A program made the translations under genes and the position numbers. A stretch of DNA of 64,000 bases, taken from the NCBI RefSeq assembly GCF_014203665.1, contig NZ_JACHJN010000008.1, positions 124,001 to 188,000 of the forward strand, given 5' to 3'. The stretch is from Saccharothrix tamanrassetensis. GTDB taxonomy: Bacteria > Actinomycetota > Actinomycetes > Mycobacteriales > Pseudonocardiaceae. The first letter of the stretch is position 1; every line of letters begins with the position of its first letter. The notes beneath the pieces are model-generated. The model was not told where the DNA came from. It saw only the letters and a list, made by a program, of their open reading frames with translations, and made no database searches. This document shows positions 53,873-63,217 of this stretch, piece after piece.

Positions 53873-54163
53873 CTACGACGAACGTCGTGTCTCGTGCTTG
53901 TCCCGACCGTCATCGCGCCGGGTGTGCCAGACGTAGGACGCGATGCAGGCTCGTAGGCGCGAGTCGAGCTCCAGTTTGGTGATGATCTGGATCAGATGAC
54001 CTCGGACGGTTCGCTCCGAGATGTACAACCGGTCTGCCAACTCCCTATTGCTCATGCCTTCGCTGAGCAGGGCGAACACGTCGGTTTCCCGGCGGGTGAG
54101 TAGATCGACTTTGTGCAGCGCTGCCGACCAGATTTGCGGCGCGGCGGCATCGACTTTATTCAT
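53873..54163 (-). CDS. LuxR-type HTH regulator (stand-alone DNA-binding domain)
   Basis: A 96-aa protein from ATG 54163, with GGGGGAG upstream. The LuxR/GerE domain fills most of it: LLTRRETDVFALLSEGMSNR, ELADRLYISERTVRGHLIQI, ITKLELDSRLRA. There is no receiver or sensor domain. It is divergent from the lanthipeptide precursor gene across a 314-bp gap and is the likely cluster regulator. Confidence 0.85.
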   Translation of the reverse strand: MNKVDAAAPQIWSAALHKVDLLTRRETDVFALLSEGMSNRELADRLYISERTVRGHLIQIITKLELDSRLRACIASYVWHTRRDDGRDKHETRRSS

Positions 54164-54477
54164 GCAGCTCCCCCGTAAAACGGCTGCTTCCCCGGAGCGC
54201 CGCAGATTATCACAGGGTGACGGAGCCCACCACCCTTGAATGGTAAAGAAACGCGGTGTGCAAGCGGCGTCAACTTGATCACCCGATCGATCGACCCAAA
54301 AAACCGTCGCGATCGACGATGTCCGGCCGTTCTTCCCGGTGCGACGATCGACCGGCGTGGTGCGAAGCGCTTGATTCGCGGCTTCGATCGGCTTCCGCCC
54401 GTCCGGTGGCGGGGACGATCGCCTATTCCAGTTCCTGCGCCCATTGGGCGGTGGGGCACTGTCGAGAGGAAAGTGCG
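54164..54477. promoter_or_regulatory. Divergent promoter region of the lanthipeptide cluster
   Basis: It separates the luxR-like gene (minus) and the lanthipeptide precursor (plus). It is locally AT-richer around 54225-54305. The motif GATCGAC/GATCGA recurs at about 54285-54294, 54311-54317 and 54346-54352, partly palindromic, and could be the LuxR-type operator. Promoter hexamers cannot be assigned with confidence. Confidence 0.4.
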
Positions 54478-54654
54478 ATGAACTCGGAGAACCCGTTCGA
54501 TCTTGAAATCCAGGTCGCGAATCCCGGCGATGGCGCGGACCTGGCCTTCCCGACGATCCCGTGCAGCATTCCGTGCACGAGGATCTGCACCGGTCGTACC
54601 GCGTGCTGTTCGCGGGTCAGCTGCATCACGCAGTGCCCGATCGCCTGCGCCTGA
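54478..54654 (+). CDS. lanA: Class I (FxLD-type) lanthipeptide precursor
   Basis: A 58-aa peptide from ATG 54478, with GAGAGGAAAG upstream. The leader contains FDLEIQ at 7-12, the F-x-L-D/E recognition motif of class I leaders. The rest is a very dense core: Cys at 29, 33, 37, 43, 44, 49, 53, 57 and Ser/Thr at 26, 30, 34, 38, 41, 45, 48, 51. The beginning repeats (S/T)xxC three times at 4-residue spacing (26-37), ideal for three tandem lanthionine rings. Eight Cys and eight hydroxyl residues allow up to eight rings. The cleavage site is uncertain, possibly near GADLAF. lanC, lanB and lanT follow on the same strand. Confidence 0.85.
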   Translation: MNSENPFDLEIQVANPGDGADLAFPTIPCSIPCTRICTGRTACCSRVSCITQCPIACA

Positions 54655-54665
54655 TCGATCGAGCT

Positions 54666-54698
54666 CGCGGTGTGCGGTCCGGAGGGCCGCACACCGCG
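54666..54698 (+). terminator. Hairpin between lanthipeptide precursor and lanC
   Basis: CGCGGTGTGCGG and CCGCACACCGCG are perfectly complementary, with a short GGA-centred loop. It sits 11 bp after the precursor stop. It likely causes partial termination, so precursor transcripts exceed those for the enzymes. Confidence 0.75.
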
Positions 54699-54732
54699 TT
54701 CCATCTCGCCGTACGACACAGGGAGTGAATCG

Positions 54733-56079
54733 GTGCCCGCTGTGCCCTCGTCCGAAACGATGGTGGACGATCTCTCGCTGACCGATCGTGCTCGCGGGTG
54801 CGCGGAGCTGCTCGTGCGGAGACTGGCCGACCCCGGGCTGGTCGCCGAGGCCGTGGCCCGTTGCGACCGCGACGCCAAGTACCCGTTCGAGTGGGGCGGT
54901 GCCTCGCTGTTCGTGGGGCCCGCCGGGACCGCGGTCGCCTTCCAGAACGCGGCTCGCGCACTGCCCGCCGAAGCCGACTACTGGCGCGCTCTCGCCTACG
55001 AACAGCTCGCCGCCGCCGCGCGCCACACCCATGAAGTTCCGCTGGCACAGTGCAGCATGGCCTCGGGCACCGCGGGGCTGGCGTTCGCCTTTTCCGAATG
55101 CGCCGTGGACGACCCTCGTTACCGGCCGACGCTGCACAAGCTGTCCGTTCAGCTGGCGACGCAGGTGCTGGCGACGCCGAGCCCGCGCGGCGACAACGGA
55201 GTCACGGACGCCGACTACGACCTGATCAACGGCAAAGCCGGCATCCTCGCCCAGCTCTGCACGGACTGGCGCTCGGATCCGCTGGTGGAGCAGGCGGTGG
55301 GCAGCCTGGTGGACGACCTCGTCTGGCTGTGCACGCCGACGAGCACGACCGGGCGAGAGCCGTGGTTCATCCCACCGGCCAACTACCCGCCGCTCGACGA
55401 ATACCACGAGGACTTCCCCCACGGGTACGTCAATCTCGGCCTCTCGCACGGGATCCCCGGCCCCCTGGCGGCGCTGTCGTGTGCGGCGCTGGCAGGCTTC
55501 CGGCACGAGCGGCTGCCGGAGACGATCCGGCACATCGCCGAGTACGTCGTCGAATTCGCGCTCGCGGAGCCCGACGGTCCGCACTGGCCGACCGGGGTCG
55601 GGCTGACCGAAGACGGCGAGGAAGACCCGGCCCGGCGCCCCCCGGCCGCCTGGACCTGGTGCTACGGCACTCCCGGCGTCACCTGCGCCCTGCTCAAGGC
55701 CGGCGCCGCTCTCGGTGACGACGGCCTGCGCGCGGCCGCGGTCGACGCCTTCGAGGGCTTCCTCCGCCGGTTGGACGCGAACAGCCGGTTCCCTTCCGCC
55801 ACCCTGTGCCACGGCGGCGCCGGAGTGCTGGCCATCTGCGCGTTGTTCGCCAGGCAGACCGGGAGCGCGCTCGCGCGGGACGCGCTGGGACTGCTGCTCG
55901 AACAGGTGCTCGCACACTGCGACCCCGCTTTGCCGCTCGGTGTGCAGGAACTCGAACAGCCGGGCGTCCTCCTCGACAGCCCGGCACTGCTGAGCGGATC
56001 GGCGGGTGTCGCGCTCGCGTTGTGGTCCGCGACCGCGCCGATCGGCTCGGGATGGGAACGCGCCCTGCTCATCAGCTGA
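54733..56079 (+). CDS. lanC: Lanthipeptide cyclase LanC
   Basis: A 448-aa protein. GTG 54733 was chosen for GGGAGTGA 4 nt upstream. LanC signatures: repeated G-x-x-G motifs of the barrel (MASGTAGLAFAF, INGKAGILAQL, LGLSHGIPGPLAAL), zinc ligands Cys in WTWCYGTPGV and Cys-His in LCHGGAGVLAI. It adds Cys thiols to dehydrated Ser/Thr made by LanB, forming (methyl)lanthionines. The size is normal for stand-alone LanC (about 400-450). Confidence 0.92.
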   Translation: MPAVPSSETMVDDLSLTDRARGCAELLVRRLADPGLVAEAVARCDRDAKYPFEWGGASLFVGPAGTAVAFQNAARALPAEADYWRALAYEQLAAAARHTHEVPLAQCSMASGTAGLAFAFSECAVDDPRYRPTLHKLSVQLATQVLATPSPRGDNGVTDADYDLINGKAGILAQLCTDWRSDPLVEQAVGSLVDDLVWLCTPTSTTGREPWFIPPANYPPLDEYHEDFPHGYVNLGLSHGIPGPLAALSCAALAGFRHERLPETIRHIAEYVVEFALAEPDGPHWPTGVGLTEDGEEDPARRPPAAWTWCYGTPGVTCALLKAGAALGDDGLRAAAVDAFEGFLRRLDANSRFPSATLCHGGAGVLAICALFARQTGSALARDALGLLLEQVLAHCDPALPLGVQELEQPGVLLDSPALLSGSAGVALALWSATAPIGSGWERALLIS

Positions 56080-56109
56080 CCCACATCGCAGAGAGGGAAC
56101 GCACAGATC

Positions 56110-59100
56110 ATGAGCGAACCGTCACGGGACGAGTCTTTGGCGGACGAGCGGGCCGGCTACCGCGCCGCCGGGTTCTACCTGCTTCGCGTACCGACACTGC
56201 CCTCGGGGGAGTACCTGGACATGATGTCGACGGCGGGCGCGGACCAGCCGGCGCGGGAACATGACGACGCGGATCTCGACCGACTGCGTGACGAGGGCAG
56301 GAAGCGGTTGCGTGAGATCGCGGCCCGGCCGCGGGTGGCACAGGCACTCCGGGTCGCCAGCCCGAGCCTGGTGACGGGCCTGGCCAAACTGGAGTCGGGA
56401 AACGCCAGGAAGCCCGGCCGGGTATACGCCTCCCTGCTCCGCTACCTCACCCGGATGGCCACCAGACCGACGCCGTACGGGCTCTTCGCCGCGGTGGGGA
56501 TGGGTGAGTTCGCCGCGACGACCGCGGCCACGCTGGCCACCGACCCGGTCGCCGAGACGCGGACACGAGCCGATCTGGCCTGGTTGCTCGCCCTGATCAA
56601 GGCGATCGAGGAGGACGGAGCGCGCCGGGACGAACTCCGCGTCGCCGTCAACCCGTTGCTGTACCAGGTCGGCAACCGGGCGGTGCTGCCGTTCGCCGAC
56701 GTGCACGGGCAGTCCGACAACCGCTCGATCGCGTTCCGGGTCACCGAACCGGTGCGCGTCGCGCTGCGCGCGGCCCAGCTGCCCGGTACCGGCTACGCCG
56801 ACGTCGTCGCCGCCGTGCGGGACGAGATGCCCGGTGCGACCGAGGAACAGGTGCGCACGATGCTCGGCCAGCTCTGGGACGTGCACGTGGTGACCAGCGA
56901 TCTCCGGCCGTCCTTGACGGTTTCGCTGCCGGAGCTGGACCTCGTCGAGAAACTGGACGGCCTGCCGGGCTGCGCGGCGGTGCAGGACGAGCTGCGGCGG
57001 CTGCGCACGCTGACCACCACGGTCGACGAAGGGCGTGGTTGCGATGGCGGCGTCGGTCTGGACGAACTCTCGCGGCAGCAACGTGCGCTGACACCGGGCT
57101 ACGACGGCGACACCTACCAGCTGGACACCGGACTGGCGATGGTGGACCGCAGGTTGTCCGAGGACGTCGCACGGACCGCCGAGGACGCGGTGCGGACGCT
57201 GACCAGGCTCGGGGCCTCCCCCGGGCGGCCTCAGCACATCGTGGAGTACCACAACGCTTTCCTTGAACGGTACGGCATCGGGGCCGAGGTACCGGTGCTG
57301 GAGCTGCTCAGCCCCGAGGCCGGTCTGGACGCGCCGGCGACCTACCTGTCGCCGGCGCGGTCCTACCCGTTGCCCGTCATCCCGGAGGAGGACCACTCGC
57401 ACCGGGACATGGTGTTGTCCGCGTTCGCCTCGCGGGCCCTCTACCGAGGCGACGACGCGGTGGAACTCACCGACGAAAGGCTCGCCACGCTCACGGCGCA
57501 CGACTCGCCGGGAGGCCACGTCGCCGCACGGCCTTCGCTCGACCTGTACATGCAGCTGGCCGCGGAGTCGCGGGCCGCGCTGGATCGCGGCGACTGGCGC
57601 ATGGTCCTGTGCTCCGGGTCGACGACCGACGGCGGACGCACGTTCGGCAGGTTCTTCGACCTGTTCGGCCCGGAGTCGCTCGCGAAGCTCGTGGAGTTCA
57701 CCCGCGCCGAGGAGCGGCTGCTACCCGACGTGGTGTTCGCCGAACTCAGCTACCTCACCCCGTTCGGCCGCAGCGGCAACGTGACCGTGCACCCGCCCCT
57801 GCGCCGTCATGAAGTATGTGTCAACACCGCGCCCTCGGTACCGGAAGAGCAGCGGATTCCGCTCGGCGACATCCACGTCGGGGCGACTGTGGACCGCTTC
57901 TACCTGCGTTCACGACGGCTGGGCAAGGAGCTGTACATCACCCAGAGCCACATGCTCGGGCACATCGGGGCGCCGAACGTCTGCCGTCTGCTGCTGGAAC
58001 TGTCCCAGGACCTCTTCGCGCTGCTGCCCAGTTTCGACTGGGGAGTCGTCGGCGCCGCGCCGTACCTGCCCAGGGTGACCAGGGGCCGCGTCGTGCTGCA
58101 CCCGGCGCAGTGGCGGCTCGGCGCGAGTTCGCTGCCCGGCTTGGCGAAGGACGCCGACCTGCCTGACGACAACGAGTTCTTCGGGATGGTGCGTCAATGG
58201 CGGCGCGAGTGGAACGTGCCCCGCTATGTCTACCTGGTGTGGATGGACAACCGCCTGCTGCTCGACCTCGAACACCCGCTCGCGGTCGACGAGCTCCGGT
58301 ACGAGGTCCGGCGTGCGATGCGGAGCGACCGCCGCAGCGGGGTGCTGCTCCACGAAATGCTCCCCGGCTTCTCGGACGCCTGGTTGACCGACACCGAGGG
58401 CAAGCACTACCAATGCGAGGTCGTCGTGCCGCTGCTGGCGAAGCGCGCCGCGGACGTCCGCCGGCCGGCCATCGGCGCGGCACCGGTCGTGAGGGGAGGC
58501 GACGCGCCGGGACTGCTGCCGGGCGGCACCGCGACGGTGACGCCTGATCGGCGCAAGCACATCGGATCCGAGTGGGTGTACCTCAAGTTGTACGCCGCCA
58601 CCGTGCAGCAGGACGACATCGTGACCGGCGCGGCGGCTTCGCTGATCGCGGCCCTGCGCGCGGAAGGTTCGTTGGACCGGTGGTTCTACCTCCGCTACGG
58701 CGATCCGGAGCCGCACCTGCGGATAAGGCTGCGCGTACGGCAGGACCACGACTCGCTCGCCGTGCTGGCGAGAACCGCCGAGTGGGCCCGCGGCCTGGTC
58801 GAGGCCGGACAGGCCGCCGATTTCGCTTTCACCAGCTACCAGCGGGAGATCGAGCGCTACGGAGGCCGAGAGATGATCGACACGGCCGAGTCCGTGTTCG
58901 AACGTTCCAGCGAGGTCTCGATCGGTCTGCTGGACGTCCTGCGCCGGCACAAGGCGAGTCTGGAACCCGAAGTCGTGTGCGTGCTCGCGATGCACGAACT
59001 GTGCCGGGCGTGGGGACGCGATCCGGTGCACGAGATCCGGCCGGGGGCCGAACTCGACGTATCCGGGAAGACCCGTGCCCACTTCCGGACCGTGCAGTCG

Positions 59101-59424
59101 ACGCTGTGCGATCTGCTCGAACCATGGGACGAGCACCCGGACCCGGTCGCGCGGAGCTGCCAAGACGAGCTCCGCCGAGTCTTCGCCGGGCAACGGGAGA
59201 CCGTGGCGGCGGCCGGTGAGCGGGCACGGAGCCTGGCGGCACAGGGCCTGCTGGCGGGCAGCGAGGACACGATCCTCGGCAGCCTGGTGCACATGCAGGT
59301 CAACCGCCTGCTGGGGATCGCGCGGGAGCGCGAGGTGCTCTGCCACGAACTGTGGTCGCTGGCGCGCAGGTCCATTCGCCGTCGGCCGGGCTGGGGGGAG
59401 CACGATGACGGCGAACAGCGCTGA
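56110..59424 (+). CDS. lanB: Full-length lanthipeptide dehydratase LanB
   Basis: A 1104-aa protein from ATG 56110, with GAGAGGGAAC upstream. Residues ~1-750 are the tRNA-Glu-dependent glutamylation domain (FYLLRVPTLPSGEYLDMMST, SLLRYLTRMATRPTPYGLFA, FGRSGNVTVHPPLRRHEVCV, DRFYLRSRRLGKELYITQSH). Residues ~820-1095 are the elimination (SpaB_C) domain, starting near EWVYLKLYAATVQQDDIV and including WFYLRYGDPEPHLRIRLRVR. It glutamylates Ser/Thr of the core and eliminates glutamate to give Dha/Dhb. The presence of both domains in one chain marks a true class I LanB. Confidence 0.93.
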   Translation: MSEPSRDESLADERAGYRAAGFYLLRVPTLPSGEYLDMMSTAGADQPAREHDDADLDRLRDEGRKRLREIAARPRVAQALRVASPSLVTGLAKLESGNARKPGRVYASLLRYLTRMATRPTPYGLFAAVGMGEFAATTAATLATDPVAETRTRADLAWLLALIKAIEEDGARRDELRVAVNPLLYQVGNRAVLPFADVHGQSDNRSIAFRVTEPVRVALRAAQLPGTGYADVVAAVRDEMPGATEEQVRTMLGQLWDVHVVTSDLRPSLTVSLPELDLVEKLDGLPGCAAVQDELRRLRTLTTTVDEGRGCDGGVGLDELSRQQRALTPGYDGDTYQLDTGLAMVDRRLSEDVARTAEDAVRTLTRLGASPGRPQHIVEYHNAFLERYGIGAEVPVLELLSPEAGLDAPATYLSPARSYPLPVIPEEDHSHRDMVLSAFASRALYRGDDAVELTDERLATLTAHDSPGGHVAARPSLDLYMQLAAESRAALDRGDWRMVLCSGSTTDGGRTFGRFFDLFGPESLAKLVEFTRAEERLLPDVVFAELSYLTPFGRSGNVTVHPPLRRHEVCVNTAPSVPEEQRIPLGDIHVGATVDRFYLRSRRLGKELYITQSHMLGHIGAPNVCRLLLELSQDLFALLPSFDWGVVGAAPYLPRVTRGRVVLHPAQWRLGASSLPGLAKDADLPDDNEFFGMVRQWRREWNVPRYVYLVWMDNRLLLDLEHPLAVDELRYEVRRAMRSDRRSGVLLHEMLPGFSDAWLTDTEGKHYQCEVVVPLLAKRAADVRRPAIGAAPVVRGGDAPGLLPGGTATVTPDRRKHIGSEWVYLKLYAATVQQDDIVTGAAASLIAALRAEGSLDRWFYLRYGDPEPHLRIRLRVRQDHDSLAVLARTAEWARGLVEAGQAADFAFTSYQREIERYGGREMIDTAESVFERSSEVSIGLLDVLRRHKASLEPEVVCVLAMHELCRAWGRDPVHEIRPGAELDVSGKTRAHFRTVQSTLCDLLEPWDEHPDPVARSCQDELRRVFAGQRETVAAAGERARSLAAQGLLAGSEDTILGSLVHMQVNRLLGIAREREVLCHELWSLARRSIRRRPGWGEHDDGEQR

Positions 59425-61249
59425 AGACGCGCCACGGCAACAGAACCACTGGCTGCGTGCCCTGGTACTGCTGTGGCGGGTCAGTCCGCCGCAGATGTCC
59501 GGAGTGTTGGCGACGACGCTGGTGGTCGCGCTGGTTCCCGCGCTCAACGTGTCGCTGACCACGCACGCCGTGCAGTCGGTCGCCGATGCCGTGAGCCGGC
59601 GTGATTCGGCACAGGCGCTGAACCAGGCCCTGCTCGCGGCGGGGGCGATCGCGGTGGTCACCGCGATCGCGCAACTGCTGACCGCCGCCCGTGGCTACCT
59701 GGAAACGCTGCTGCGGTACCGGATGGCGAACAGCATCCAGCTGCGGATCATGGAGAAGTCGGTCCAGCTGCCGCTCCAGGACTTCGAGGACGCCGGAACC
59801 TACGACAAGCTGCAACGCGCCAACCGGGAGTCCATGCACCGCCCGTACCAGATCTTCACCAACCTGATCTCGACGGTGTCCAGCGCGGTGTCGCTCAGCG
59901 CGGTCAGCGTCGTCCTGATCTCCTGGGACGTCCGGATCGCCCTGCTGGTCATGGTGGCGCCGCTGCCTTCGCTGGCGGCCAACATCTTCTTCAGCCGGAT
60001 CATCTGGAAGCTCGAATACGACCGGTCCACGGACCGCAGGCGGGTGAACTACCTGCAGTACCTCGTCACGACCGACCGCAACTACAAGGAGACGAGGCTG
60101 TTCTCGCTCGGGCACCTGTTCGTCGGCCAGTTCCGCGACCTGGTGGAGCGCTTCTACCTGATCGACCGCAAGTGGGAAGGCAGACAGGCGGCCGCCACTG
60201 CCGCACTCGGCATGCTGAGCGTCGCCACCGCGGCCGTCGCCATCCTCTTCGCGGTGCACGTCACGGTGTCCAGTGGCACGATCGGCCAGTTCGCCGGCTA
60301 CGTGATGGCCGTGACGCTGGTGCAGACCACGATCCAGACGCTCGTCGGCAGTGTGGCCCAGCTGTACGAGCACAACCTGTTCCTCGGCAACCTCTTCTCC
60401 TTCCTGGAGAAGCCGGCGCGCGGACCGGGCACCGACGGGAAGCGCCCGTTCCCGAAGACCTTGCGCAAGGGCATCGAGTTCCGCGAGGTGTCGTTCACCT
60501 ACCCCGGAACGGACAACGTCGTCCTCGACCGGGTGAACCTGTTCCTCCCGGCGGGACAATGCGTCGCATTGGTTGGTCCGAACGGGGCCGGCAAGACCAC
60601 AATCGTGAAGCTGATCGCACGGTTCTACGACTGCGGCGGCGGCAGCATCCTGATCGACGACGTCCCGGTGGAGCAGTACGACGTCGAGGACCTCCGGAAG
60701 AACATCGGAGTCATCTTCCAGGACTTCATCCAGTACGAGGCGTCCGCGCTGGACAACATCGGGTTCGGCAACCTCGCGGCGCGCGACGACCGGGCGAAGG
60801 TCACCGAGGCGGCGCGCCAGGCGGGCGCCTTGCCGTTCCTCGAACAACTGCCGAAGGGACTGGACACCCAGCTCGGTCGCTGGTTCGAGGAGGGGCGTCA
60901 ACTGTCCGGAGGGCAGTGGCAGAAGGTGGCGCTCAGCCGGGCGTTCCTGCGTGACGCGCCGGTCATGGTGCTGGACGAGCCGACCGCGTCCATCGACGCG
61001 GCCACGGAGGCGGAGGTCTTCGGCAGGCTGAAGGAGATCGCCGGACGCGCGACCACGCTGCTCATCGCACACCGGTTCTCGACGGTCCGGGTGGCCGACC
61101 ACATCGTGGTGATCGACCGCGGCAAGGTGCTGGAGGAGGGCAGCCACCCCGAGCTGATGGCGAGGAACGGCATGTACGCCAACCTTTTCCAGCTCCAGGC
61201 GGCGGGATACCAGTATGATGTCGACGACTGTGCGTCCTTGCAGGATTGA
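59405..61249 (+). CDS. lanT: Lanthipeptide ABC exporter (permease-ATPase)
   Basis: A 614-aa protein. ATG 59405 overlaps the lanB stop by 20 bp, with GGGGGGAG 4 nt upstream. There are six membrane spans in residues ~25-310 (SGVLATTLVVALVPALNVSL, LLAAGAIAVVTAIAQLL, AALGMLSVATAAVAILFAVH). The ATPase has Walker A GPNGAGKTTIV (about 391), signature LSGGQWQKVALS (about 499), Walker B VMVLDEPTASID (about 520) and the H-loop IAHRFST. There is no C39 peptidase domain and no LanP in the window, so leader cleavage occurs elsewhere. Confidence 0.9.
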   Translation: MTANSAEDAPRQQNHWLRALVLLWRVSPPQMSGVLATTLVVALVPALNVSLTTHAVQSVADAVSRRDSAQALNQALLAAGAIAVVTAIAQLLTAARGYLETLLRYRMANSIQLRIMEKSVQLPLQDFEDAGTYDKLQRANRESMHRPYQIFTNLISTVSSAVSLSAVSVVLISWDVRIALLVMVAPLPSLAANIFFSRIIWKLEYDRSTDRRRVNYLQYLVTTDRNYKETRLFSLGHLFVGQFRDLVERFYLIDRKWEGRQAAATAALGMLSVATAAVAILFAVHVTVSSGTIGQFAGYVMAVTLVQTTIQTLVGSVAQLYEHNLFLGNLFSFLEKPARGPGTDGKRPFPKTLRKGIEFREVSFTYPGTDNVVLDRVNLFLPAGQCVALVGPNGAGKTTIVKLIARFYDCGGGSILIDDVPVEQYDVEDLRKNIGVIFQDFIQYEASALDNIGFGNLAARDDRAKVTEAARQAGALPFLEQLPKGLDTQLGRWFEEGRQLSGGQWQKVALSRAFLRDAPVMVLDEPTASIDAATEAEVFGRLKEIAGRATTLLIAHRFSTVRVADHIVVIDRGKVLEEGSHPELMARNGMYANLFQLQAAGYQYDVDDCASLQD

Positions 61250-61268
61250 GCACGGCGTAGGGGAGCCG

Positions 61269-62606
61269 ATGGCGAAACTCCGGGTGGATCGTGACGCGGT
61301 CTCGTCCTGGCTCACCGAGTCCGCGATCGTGCTCCGGACCCTCGAGCCCGAGGGTGGTTCCGAGGACCTGACACCATTCGCCACGGTGCTGGCGGGCGTA
61401 CAGGTCGTCGGACTGGGCGAGGCGACGCACGGCAGCAAGGAGTTCTTCACCCTCAAGCACCGGCTGATCCGGTTCCTGGTGCGCGAACTGGGCTTCACGG
61501 TGGTGGCCTTCGAGGCGGGCAGGTCCGCCTGCCGGGCCGTCGACGACTACATCGCGTCCGGCGAGGGCACCGCTTCGGCGGCGTTGACCGGTCTGGGTTA
61601 CTGGACGTGGGACACCTACGAAGTGCTCGCCCTGATCGAGTGGCTCAGGGAGTACAACGCCTCGGTGCCCGCCGACCGGCGGGTGCGGTTCCACGGCATC
61701 GATTCGGGGATCGACCCGGTCGCGGTACAGCTGGTCGCGAAGTACCTGGACACCGTCGCCCCGCAACGCACGGGGCCTTTCCGCGCAGCGATCCGGACGT
61801 TGACCACGAGCGGCACCTCGACCAGCATCGGTGGCCTCGTCAGGGAGTCCGTCGCCGGGGCGGTGCGCCGCGTGTTCCGGCGGAAGGCCGTGGCCGGTTC
61901 GGAGAGCGCCCACACCGCGAGCCGGGTTCTCCGGGACACCGTCGAGTTCCTGCGGGCCGACCGTGCCGAACTCGTCGCGGCGAGCTCGGTGCGAGACTGG
62001 TCCGAAGTCGTCGAGAGTGCCACGGAACTGGCGAACGCGGCGGACATCGCGGCGTATCCGTTGCTGAGCGCGAAAGGGTGCGCCGTACGGGACCGGTACC
62101 TGGCCGACGCCGTGCGGGAGCTGACAGGCGACGGCGAACGGGTGGTCGTGTGGGCGCACAACGGTCACGTGGCGCGGAGCACGGTGAGCCGGGGCGTCGC
62201 GAGTATGGGGGCGCACCTCAGTGACGTGTACGGCAGCGCTTACTACGCACTGGGGCTGACCTTCAACCAAGGGTCGTTCCAGGCCTCACGGGCCGAGGTC
62301 GCCGGGAATACCGGCCTCGCCGAGTTCACCGTGGAGCCCGCCGTGCCGCGGAGCGCGGAAGCACTGCTCGCACGGCCGGGGATCGGTGACTACCTGATCG
62401 ACTTCCGCGCGGCGCGGTCCAGCGAACCGGTCATGGCCTGGCTGACCACGCCCGCACCGACGCGTTCCTACGGCGCGATTGTCGGGTTCTGGCCCATGAT
62501 GAAGAAGGTCACCGGTTCGGTGACGCTCGCCGAGGAGTACGACGGACTGGCTTTCGTCGAGCGGACGACGCGTGCGCGATCATGCGAGCCCGGCATCGAC
62601 CGGTGA
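61269..62606 (+). CDS. Erythromycin-esterase-family enzyme in the lanthipeptide cluster
   Basis: A 445-aa protein. ATG 61269 was chosen for TAGGGGAG 4 nt upstream. The Ere/succinoglycan-like fold is clear: VVGLGEATHGSKEFFTLKHR (catalytic His of the GExxHG motif), FTVVAFEAGRSACRAVDDYI, TWDTYEVLALIEWLREYN, RVRFHGIDSG, VVVWAHNGHVARS, and the terminal FWPMMKKVTG. The known Ere enzymes hydrolyse macrolactone esters. Here it follows lanT by 19 bp and probably belongs to the operon, so it may tailor the peptide (ester or amide hydrolysis or condensation). No lanthipeptide role is established to my knowledge. Confidence 0.85.
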   Translation: MAKLRVDRDAVSSWLTESAIVLRTLEPEGGSEDLTPFATVLAGVQVVGLGEATHGSKEFFTLKHRLIRFLVRELGFTVVAFEAGRSACRAVDDYIASGEGTASAALTGLGYWTWDTYEVLALIEWLREYNASVPADRRVRFHGIDSGIDPVAVQLVAKYLDTVAPQRTGPFRAAIRTLTTSGTSTSIGGLVRESVAGAVRRVFRRKAVAGSESAHTASRVLRDTVEFLRADRAELVAASSVRDWSEVVESATELANAADIAAYPLLSAKGCAVRDRYLADAVRELTGDGERVVVWAHNGHVARSTVSRGVASMGAHLSDVYGSAYYALGLTFNQGSFQASRAEVAGNTGLAEFTVEPAVPRSAEALLARPGIGDYLIDFRAARSSEPVMAWLTTPAPTRSYGAIVGFWPMMKKVTGSVTLAEEYDGLAFVERTTRARSCEPGIDR

Positions 62607-62734
62607 CGCGTTCCCGGCCGCGGCGCGGCGTTGCTTCCATTGGCGGTGAACGATTCCGCCTACCAGAACCGGAGGTGGGAGGCGATCGGAATCTTCCACC
62701 TGTGGTTGTGCGGATCGTCGCTACCATCGGGCAG

Positions 62735-63217
62735 ATGACTCCCCGCGCACCACTCGCCGCTGTCGTCGTGCTCCTGCTCTCCGCCTGTGGAGGAACCCCG
62801 GAGAACGCACCGGAGAACACACCGGGGAACACGCCGGAGGGCGGGCCGGAGGCGGCTCTGAAGGCCCTTGTCGAAGCTGCCGACGCGCGGGACGACGAGG
62901 CGGTGCGCAAGCTCGTCTGCCCCGAGCGCTGGAGCGAAGCCCGGACCTTCGCCGCGAAGCAGGCCGAGGCCGCGCAGTTCGATCCCCGCCTGGCCGACAT
63001 CCGCTACCGGTTCACCGCCAAGGAGGTCCGGGACCGGACCGACACGGCGGCGACCGGTCTGCTCGACGTCGAGGTGGAGGGGTTGCCCGACGACTTGTCG
63101 CCCGAGGCCCATTCGGGCCTCGACGCGATGGAGGCCCCGATCCCGGTCTCCCTGCTCGGTCCGGACCGCACGATCAAGCTGGTCAAGCAGGGCGACACCT
63201 GGGTGGCCTGCCGCTGA
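62735..63217 (+). CDS. Small lipoprotein
   Basis: A 160-aa protein from ATG 62735. The signal peptide ends in a lipobox (VVVLLLSACGG), so Cys18 should be lipidated. Then comes a PEN(A/T)PGN(T) spacer repeat, a helical region (EAALKALVEAADARDDEAVR) with one further Cys (KLVCPERW), and a beta-rich tail ending WVACR. It resembles DUF4878-type lumazine-binding-fold lipoproteins. Its relation to the lanthipeptide cluster is unknown; immunity (LanI-like) is possible. Confidence 0.7.
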   Translation: MTPRAPLAAVVVLLLSACGGTPENAPENTPGNTPEGGPEAALKALVEAADARDDEAVRKLVCPERWSEARTFAAKQAEAAQFDPRLADIRYRFTAKEVRDRTDTAATGLLDVEVEGLPDDLSPEAHSGLDAMEAPIPVSLLGPDRTIKLVKQGDTWVACR

